Positions 39,032 through 44,156 of a DNA stretch of 44,156 bases are shown piece after piece. The first letter of the stretch is position 1, and each line of letters begins with the position of its first letter. The position numbers and the translations under genes were made by a program. Below the pieces are notes generated by a model. That model worked only from the letters and a program-made list of their open reading frames with translations, ran no database searches and was not told the DNA's origin. This DNA comes from an uncultured Oscillospiraceae bacterium (GTDB taxonomy: Bacteria > Bacillota > Clostridia > Oscillospirales > Oscillospiraceae), in contig CAJUEC010000017.1 in NCBI GenBank assembly GCA_910585155.1, positions 1-44,156 on the forward strand, given 5' to 3'.

Positions 39032-40251
39032 GTTGGGAACTTAAAAAATTATCTGATTGCTGTACATTTATTGCGGACGGTGACCACCAGGCACCGCCAA
39101 AGGCAGCTTCAGGTATTCCGTTTGTAACGATCTCAAATATCAATATGGCTAATCAGTTTGATTTCACGAACACTATGTTTGTGCCCCACTCATATTATGA
39201 TAGCTTAGATAGTAAGCGCAAAGCACAAAAGGGTGATATTTTATATTCTGTTGTTGGCTCTTTTGGTATTCCAGTCTATATGAGGGAAACTATTCCTTTT
39301 GTATTTCAACGACATATCGCCATTTTGCGGCCTAATAGCACAATCCTACCACAATTTTTGTATTATACCATGTTGAGCCGTGACTTTCATATGATGGCAG
39401 ATGCAGCAGCTATTGGAGCGGCACAACGAACAATCAGCCTAACTGCGCTGCGAAAGATAAAAATTGCGGTTCCGCAGATGGATATACAAAAAAGGATCGT
39501 CAATGTTCTTTCTGCTTATGACAGTCTGATCGAAAACAACCAAAAGCAGATCAAGCTGCTGGAGGAAGCGGCCCAGCGGCTGTATAAGGAGTGGTTTGTC
39601 GATCTGCGCTTCCCCGATCACGAGACGACCCCTGTTGTGGATGGGGTGCCGGAGGGGTGGGCATATAAGCCACTTTCTGAGGTATTTGACTATATCCGGG
39701 GCAAATCGTACTCATCCAAAGAATTATCAGACACAATCGGCGTTTTAATGGTAAACCTGAAAAGCATTCGTGCATTTGGTGGATATAATCGCAATGCAGA
39801 AAAGCGATTCATCGGTCAATATAAAGAAAATCAAGTGCTTAGTTCTGGCGATGTGATAATGGGTGTTACTGATATGACGCAGGAGCGTCGTTTAGTAGGT
39901 CATGCTGCACTTATCCCGGATATGGGCGAAAAAATGATATTCTCTATGGACTTGATCAAACTTATTCCTAAGCTGACAAACAGCCTTTTCCTCTATTCTG
40001 CATTATATTACGGTGGACTGAGCAAGCAGATTTCCCCTTTGGCTAATGGAGTCAATGTTCTTCACCTGAAACCAGAGGCAATGATGAAAATCAAGCTGCT
40101 GATTCCCTGTGAACGCGTTCTGAAACAATACTGCCAGCTTTTTTCCTCGATTGTTGCGAGGATAGAGTTTTTGCAGAAGCAATGTGATGTTGCAGCGGAG
40201 GCCCGCGACCGTCTGCTGCCAAAGCTGATGAGCGGAGAAATCGAGGTGTGA
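39028..40251 (+). CDS. hsdS: Type I restriction-modification specificity subunit HsdS
   Basis: This 407-residue protein determines which bipartite DNA sequence the complex recognises. Two target-recognition domains lie at about 5-150 and 205-360. They are separated by a conserved helical spacer (VLSAYDSLIENNQKQIKLLEEAAQRLYKEWFVDLRF), repeated in related form at the C-terminus (SIVARIEFLQKQCDVAAEARDRLLPKLMSGEIEV). The start is a GTG overlapping the hsdM stop, with GGAGGGAGATGGGGCT upstream. Both recognition domains are visibly AT-richer and use other codons than the spacer and neighbouring genes, a sign that these cassettes came by recombination. The recognition sequence cannot be predicted. 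Confidence 0.95.
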   Translation: MSWELKKLSDCCTFIADGDHQAPPKAASGIPFVTISNINMANQFDFTNTMFVPHSYYDSLDSKRKAQKGDILYSVVGSFGIPVYMRETIPFVFQRHIAILRPNSTILPQFLYYTMLSRDFHMMADAAAIGAAQRTISLTALRKIKIAVPQMDIQKRIVNVLSAYDSLIENNQKQIKLLEEAAQRLYKEWFVDLRFPDHETTPVVDGVPEGWAYKPLSEVFDYIRGKSYSSKELSDTIGVLMVNLKSIRAFGGYNRNAEKRFIGQYKENQVLSSGDVIMGVTDMTQERRLVGHAALIPDMGEKMIFSMDLIKLIPKLTNSLFLYSALYYGGLSKQISPLANGVNVLHLKPEAMMKIKLLIPCERVLKQYCQLFSSIVARIEFLQKQCDVAAEARDRLLPKLMSGEIEV

Positions 40252-40330
40252 AAAGAGTTTGATGACATGGTTGCCATTCTATCCCTGATCATGGGAGGAT
40301 AACGCCGCACTTTAACGGGAGGGATCATTT

Positions 40331-43300
40331 ATGAGCCACGACTACTCTGAAAACATCCTGATCCAAGGCAGCGCCGGCGACCTGCTCCGGGACGAGCTGG
40401 GCTGGGAGGTCATCCTTGCCTACAACACCGAGCAGTTGGGCGAAACCGGCACCCTTGGCCGCAAGAGCTGCAAAGAGATCCTGCTGACCCGCTATTTCAG
40501 GGAGGCCCTGCTGCGCCTGAATCTCTGGATCACCCCCGCTCAGATGGAAGAGGCCCAGCGGCTCATGGAGCACCGCCTGTCCACTGCCTCCCTGCTGCAG
40601 ATCAACGAGGAGAAGTATTTCCTGATCCGGGACGGCATTCCCGTCACCGTGAAAAAAACCGGCGGCAGGACAGAGAAAAAATATGCCGCTGTCATCGACT
40701 TCCAGAACCCAGACAACAACCATTTTCTCGCCGTCAAGGAACTGAAGATCCACGGCGACCTGTACCGCCGACGCACTGACATTGTCGGCTTTGTCAATGG
40801 CATCCCACTGCTGTTTGTGGAACTGAAAGCCGCCGGGGTGGATGTGCAGGACGCTTACACCAACAATTACACCGACTATCTGGACACCATCCCCCACCTG
40901 TTCTACTACAACGCCTTCCTGATCCTCTCCAACGGGCTGGAATCCAAGGTTGGCACGCTGGGCAGCAAGTACGAATTTTTCCACGAGTGGAAGCGGCTCT
41001 CGGAGCAGGAGCAGGGCAGCGTGGCACTGGAAACCATGCTCCGGGGCATCTGCAAAAAGGAGAACTTTCTTGATTTGCTGGAGAACTTCATCCTCTTTGA
41101 CCACTCCGGAGGTCATACGGCGAAAATCCTGGCCCGGAACCACCAGTACCTGGGCGTTAACGAGGCAGTCAAGGCATATCAGGCCCGCCAGCTGAACAAC
41201 GGCAAGCTGGGCGTGTTCTGGCACACCCAGGGCAGCGGAAAAAGCTACTCCATGGTGTTTCTGGCCCAGAAAATCTGCCGCAAATTCTCCGGCTCCCCCA
41301 CCATCGTGGTGCTCACAGACCGGGAGGAGCTGAACAAGCAGATCAGCGATACCTTTGAAAACTGCGGCGTCCTGGGCAGGGCCAAGGCCGGACAGTTTAT
41401 CGCGTCCAACGGTACAGACCTGATCGAAAAACTGCGGGGCAACCCCAGTTTCATCTTTACACTGATTCAGAAGTTCAATAAAGCGGATGAGGAGCCGATC
41501 TGCCCCGATCACGATATCCTTATCATGTCGGACGAGGCCCACCGCAGCCAATACGGGATTTTTGCGGACAATATGGTTCGCCTGCTGCCCACCGCCTCCC
41601 GGATTGGCTTTACCGGCACGCCGCTGCTGTCCAGCGACCGCATTACGGAGCGCACCTTTGGCGGTTACATATCCGTGTACGACTTCCAGCGGGCTGTGGA
41701 CGATGAGGCAACCGTGCCGCTGTACTACGAAAACCGGGGCGAAAAGATCCTGGATGTGAAGGACAACCCGGAGATCACGGATCGGATTCTGGATGCCATT
41801 GAGCAGGCGGACTTGGATGCAGACCAGCAGGACAGGCTGGAGCGGGAGTTCGCAAAGGAGATCCATGTACTGACCGCCGCGCCCCGGCTGGAGCGCATCG
41901 CCCGTGATTTTGCAAAGCACTACTCCGAGCTTTGGACAAGCGGCAAGGCCATGTTTGTCTGCCTGAATAAGGTGACCTGCGTCCGTATGTATGACCTGGT
42001 GCAGAAATACTGGGCCGATGAGATCGACGCGTTAAAAGAGCAGATTAAGTGTGCATCCCAGCAGGAGGTTCAGGAGCTGGAACGCAAGCTGCAATGGATG
42101 CAGGAAACTGAAATGGCGGTGGTCATCAGTCAGGAGCAGAACGAGGTGCAGACCTTCCAAAAATGGGGGCTGGACATCCAGACCCACCGTGCGAAAATGG
42201 AAAAACGAGAACTGGACAAGGAGTTTAAGGAGGCGGCTAATCCCCTCCGGGTGGTGTTCGTCTGTGCCATGTGGCTCACCGGCTTTGATGTGAAGTGCCT
42301 GTCCTGCCTATATCTGGACAAGCCGTTGAAGGCCCACACGCTGATGCAGACCATCGCCCGGGCCAACCGTGTGGCGGAGGGAAAGAGCAACGGCCTGATC
42401 ATCGACTACATTGGAATTGTGAAGGCGCTGAGAAAAGCGCTGGACGACTACACTGCCAATATGAACGGCGTCAGCGGATCCGATCCAACGGTGGATAAGG
42501 AGCAATTGATTGCAAGAATTCTGGAAACCATCGCCAAGGCGGAGTCCTTTCTGGCTGACCGAAAATTTTCTTTACAAGCATTGATCGAGGCCAAGGGCTT
42601 TGACAAGCTGGCCCAGCTGCAGGCGGCGGCCAACGCGGTGTCCGCCACACTGGAGGAGAAAAAAACATTCCAGACCTACGCCTCCGAACTGTCGCGCTTG
42701 GTGAAGTATGCGAACCGGGAGGATATCGAAGCTGCTGACAGAAGAAAATATGAGGCCGTCAAGACCATCCATGGACAGCTGAACAAAAAACGCAGGGCAG
42801 CAAACAATGCAGAGCTGATGGTGGAGATCAACCACATCATCAGCGAGTATGTCCAAATTGAGCAGGCCGCAGAGGGGATCACGCCGTCCCGCCAGTTTGA
42901 CATCAGCAAAATTGACTTCGATCTGCTGCGCCGGGAGTTCGCCCGGGCCAAGAAGAAAAATCTGATCCTGAAAGATTTTCAGGATTTGATTTGTGAGCGT
43001 CTGGATAAGATGCTGTTCAGCAATCCCAACCGCATTGAATACCATGAGCGGTATCAGGCGATTATTGAGGACTACAACAGCCAGCAGGATCGCGCCAATA
43101 TTGAGGAATCTTTTGATGAATTGATGAAGCTGGTGCAAAGCATAGATCAGGAGGAACAGCGCTATGTGCGGGAGGGATTCTCCAGCGATGAGGAACTGTC
43201 CCTCTACGACCTGCTGTTCTCTGAAAGTCTTTCCAAGCAGGATATTCTGAAAATCAAACAGGTAGCGGTTGATCTTCTGCAAAAGGTCAAAGCCAGAATT

Positions 43301-43471
43301 TCGGAGCTTGATCACTGGACGGACAAGCAGGAAACAAAAGCCACGATTGACAATCTGATCCGCGATATGCTCTGGAATGAGCTTCCGAAATGTTATGATG
43401 AATTGAGCATATCCGAGTGCCGTCAAAAAATCTATGAATATATCTACATTCGTTATCCGAAAATTGCATAA
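40331..43471 (+). CDS. hsdR: Type I restriction endonuclease subunit HsdR
   Basis: This 1046-residue motor-nuclease subunit translocates unmodified DNA and cuts it. The N-terminal PD-(D/E)xK nuclease has Asp150 (RRTDIVGF) and Glu164-Leu-Lys166 (FVELKAAG). The helicase domain has Walker A TQGSGKS (Lys304), DEAH box at 401-404 (IIMSDEAHRSQYG), GFTGTP, and C-terminal RecA-like motifs ending with IARANR. A helical C-terminal region for assembly with HsdM/HsdS follows. The start at 40331 has GGGAGGGATCATTT upstream, 79 bp past hsdS. The gene seems intact, so the system should be active. A 12-bp tandem repeat lies across its stop codon. Confidence 0.96.
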   Translation: MSHDYSENILIQGSAGDLLRDELGWEVILAYNTEQLGETGTLGRKSCKEILLTRYFREALLRLNLWITPAQMEEAQRLMEHRLSTASLLQINEEKYFLIRDGIPVTVKKTGGRTEKKYAAVIDFQNPDNNHFLAVKELKIHGDLYRRRTDIVGFVNGIPLLFVELKAAGVDVQDAYTNNYTDYLDTIPHLFYYNAFLILSNGLESKVGTLGSKYEFFHEWKRLSEQEQGSVALETMLRGICKKENFLDLLENFILFDHSGGHTAKILARNHQYLGVNEAVKAYQARQLNNGKLGVFWHTQGSGKSYSMVFLAQKICRKFSGSPTIVVLTDREELNKQISDTFENCGVLGRAKAGQFIASNGTDLIEKLRGNPSFIFTLIQKFNKADEEPICPDHDILIMSDEAHRSQYGIFADNMVRLLPTASRIGFTGTPLLSSDRITERTFGGYISVYDFQRAVDDEATVPLYYENRGEKILDVKDNPEITDRILDAIEQADLDADQQDRLEREFAKEIHVLTAAPRLERIARDFAKHYSELWTSGKAMFVCLNKVTCVRMYDLVQKYWADEIDALKEQIKCASQQEVQELERKLQWMQETEMAVVISQEQNEVQTFQKWGLDIQTHRAKMEKRELDKEFKEAANPLRVVFVCAMWLTGFDVKCLSCLYLDKPLKAHTLMQTIARANRVAEGKSNGLIIDYIGIVKALRKALDDYTANMNGVSGSDPTVDKEQLIARILETIAKAESFLADRKFSLQALIEAKGFDKLAQLQAAANAVSATLEEKKTFQTYASELSRLVKYANREDIEAADRRKYEAVKTIHGQLNKKRRAANNAELMVEINHIISEYVQIEQAAEGITPSRQFDISKIDFDLLRREFARAKKKNLILKDFQDLICERLDKMLFSNPNRIEYHERYQAIIEDYNSQQDRANIEESFDELMKLVQSIDQEEQRYVREGFSSDEELSLYDLLFSESLSKQDILKIKQVAVDLLQKVKARISELDHWTDKQETKATIDNLIRDMLWNELPKCYDELSISECRQKIYEYIYIRYPKIA

Positions 43472-43485
43472 CGAATTGCATAACG
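43462..43485. repeat. 12-bp tandem duplication over the hsdR stop
   Basis: AATTGCATAACG occurs twice in tandem (43462-43473 and 43474-43485); the hsdR TAA is in the first copy. It looks like a recent slippage duplication. Confidence 0.85.
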
Positions 43486-43522
43486 AAAACTCCGGCAGGA
43501 TCAAATTCCTGCCGGAGTTTTC
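43485..43522 (+). terminator. Terminator after hsdR
   Basis: A perfect 16-bp stem (43485-43500 with 43507-43522) with loop TCAAAT, ending in TTTT within the right arm, lies 14 bp past hsdR. Confidence 0.88.
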
Positions 43523-43588
43523 CAAGCTTCGTAAGCCATTGTGCAAAGGCGGTATCGGTATTAAAATGCAGGCAGAGGAGGTGGGCGG

Positions 43589-44011
43589 ATGGCAGACAGA
43601 CGGATCTACACCTGGTACTACAGGCGGTATGACGGCAAAGTGATTTATGTCGTTGCCATTGCAAAGGATGCTGATACGGATGAAGACGTCATCATCTGGA
43701 CGCTGAATGTCTACTCGGACAAGCGCACCTATTACACCATGAGCAAGCGCTCCTTCTTCGACCGCATTTTTATAGATGGCGTGCGCCAGCCGAAGTTCAA
43801 ACGGCAGATTCAGATGCGGATCACAGCATCAGCGATAGAGAATTTTGAGGAGCGGTTTGTGAAAGGGATGTCTATCCGCAAGTATGCCCAGGCCCATGGC
43901 TTAAACCGGGGGAGCGTTGACCATCTGCAGCGAAAATTTTTTGCGGCCCTTGCTCAAGCGTTGAGAGAACGGGATGAAGCGGACGGCAGAAGCCGCCTAC
44001 AGGTAAAATAA
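43589..44011 (+). CDS. Small protein of unknown function with HTH-like C-terminus
   Basis: I do not recognise this 140-residue protein with certainty. The N-terminal part (YYRRYDGKVIYVVAIAKDADTDEDVIIWTLNVYSDKRTYYTMSKRSFFDRI, about 10-60) is a small beta-rich segment faintly like DUF1653-type SH3-like domains. The C-terminal part (MSIRKYAQAHGLNRGSVDHLQRKF, about 93-116) has helix-turn-helix character. It has a strong AGGAGG site, lies 117 bp after hsdR beyond a terminator, and ends before its own terminator. It may be a DNA-binding accessory or regulator of the defence locus, or an unrelated gene. Confidence 0.7.
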   Translation: MADRRIYTWYYRRYDGKVIYVVAIAKDADTDEDVIIWTLNVYSDKRTYYTMSKRSFFDRIFIDGVRQPKFKRQIQMRITASAIENFEERFVKGMSIRKYAQAHGLNRGSVDHLQRKFFAALAQALRERDEADGRSRLQVK

Positions 44012-44026
44012 GTACATAGAAATGTG

Positions 44027-44057
44027 AAGCACCCGTCAGAGATGGCGGGTGCTTTTT
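44027..44057 (+). terminator. Terminator after the last gene
   Basis: A 9-bp stem (44027-44035 with 44046-44054), extended by one G-U and one C-G pair, is followed by a T5 tract (44053-44057). Confidence 0.88.
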
Positions 44058-44079
44058 ATGTCAAAATTATGTCAAAATT
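44058..44079. repeat. 11-bp tandem repeat near the right end
   Basis: ATGTCAAAATT occurs twice in tandem (44058-44068 and 44069-44079). The complement core TTTTGACA also occurs at the left end of the window near 36-43, beside the serine recombinase gene. Confidence 0.6.
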
Positions 44080-44156
44080 CAGTGAGTTCGGATACAAAAG
44101 TGGTAATGTCAAGAGTTATGCGCAAAAAGTTTGCAGGCTCTGGCCTGAATGAAGTC

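Noticed and set aside
40325..41920. Long minus-strand frame over hsdR
   Set aside because: Antisense to the conserved nuclease and helicase motifs of HsdR; no ribosome site or domain.

Overview
The window looks like chromosome of a GC-rich anaerobic gut Firmicute, probably Oscillospiraceae (the Flavonifractor, Lawsonibacter or Pseudoflavonifractor group). This is an inference from the GC-rich coding sequence, Gram-positive Shine-Dalgarno sites, an SLH-anchored mucin glycosidase, a DASS transporter and a cytoplasmic molybdoenzyme. No rRNA, tRNA, CRISPR array or phage structural gene was seen. Most genes are on the minus strand.

Region 1 (1-13.4 kb). A solitary serine recombinase is followed by a GroEL paralogue and a MATE exporter. 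Beyond these lies a long minus-strand operon: 2-ketopantoate-reductase-like dehydrogenase, cyclase-family hydrolase, two tandem isocitrate lyase/PEP mutase-family proteins, and a complete peptide-type ABC importer (lipoprotein, two permeases, two ATPases). A strong promoter lies upstream at 13373-13401. A LacI-type operator candidate overlaps its start site, and related sites lie at 13576-13594 and 14117-14135.

Region 2 (13.7-23.8 kb). A cupin and a LacI-family regulator are divergent. A fucose/arabinose-isomerase-family enzyme and a xylulokinase form a pentose operon. A 1562-residue GH101 endo-alpha-N-acetylgalactosaminidase carries a signal peptide and three SLH domains. Its stop codon lies at the inner edge of a 162-bp palindromic repeat, and a short relic of that repeat sits at 11632-11686.

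Region 3 (23.8-36.4 kb). This is the most intriguing part. A CdaR/PucR-type regulator precedes an opine-dehydrogenase-family enzyme, a DASS carboxylate transporter, an NAD(P)H/FAD oxidoreductase, a molybdopterin oxidoreductase with its four-cluster ferredoxin subunit, an MmgE/PrpD protein and an Asp/Glu-racemase/maleate-isomerase family protein. Just downstream are an ECF S component, a small exported protein and a kinase-like/MobA fusion that probably helps supply molybdenum cofactor. Together they suggest an uncharacterised anaerobic route for importing and reducing or rearranging a carboxylate-rich, opine-like substrate. The substrate cannot be read from sequence.

Region 4 (36.5-44.1 kb). 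A decayed nucleotidyltransferase gene precedes a complete type I restriction-modification system (hsdM, hsdS, hsdR) whose HsdS target-recognition segments are visibly AT-richer than their surroundings, then a small HTH-like gene of unknown function.
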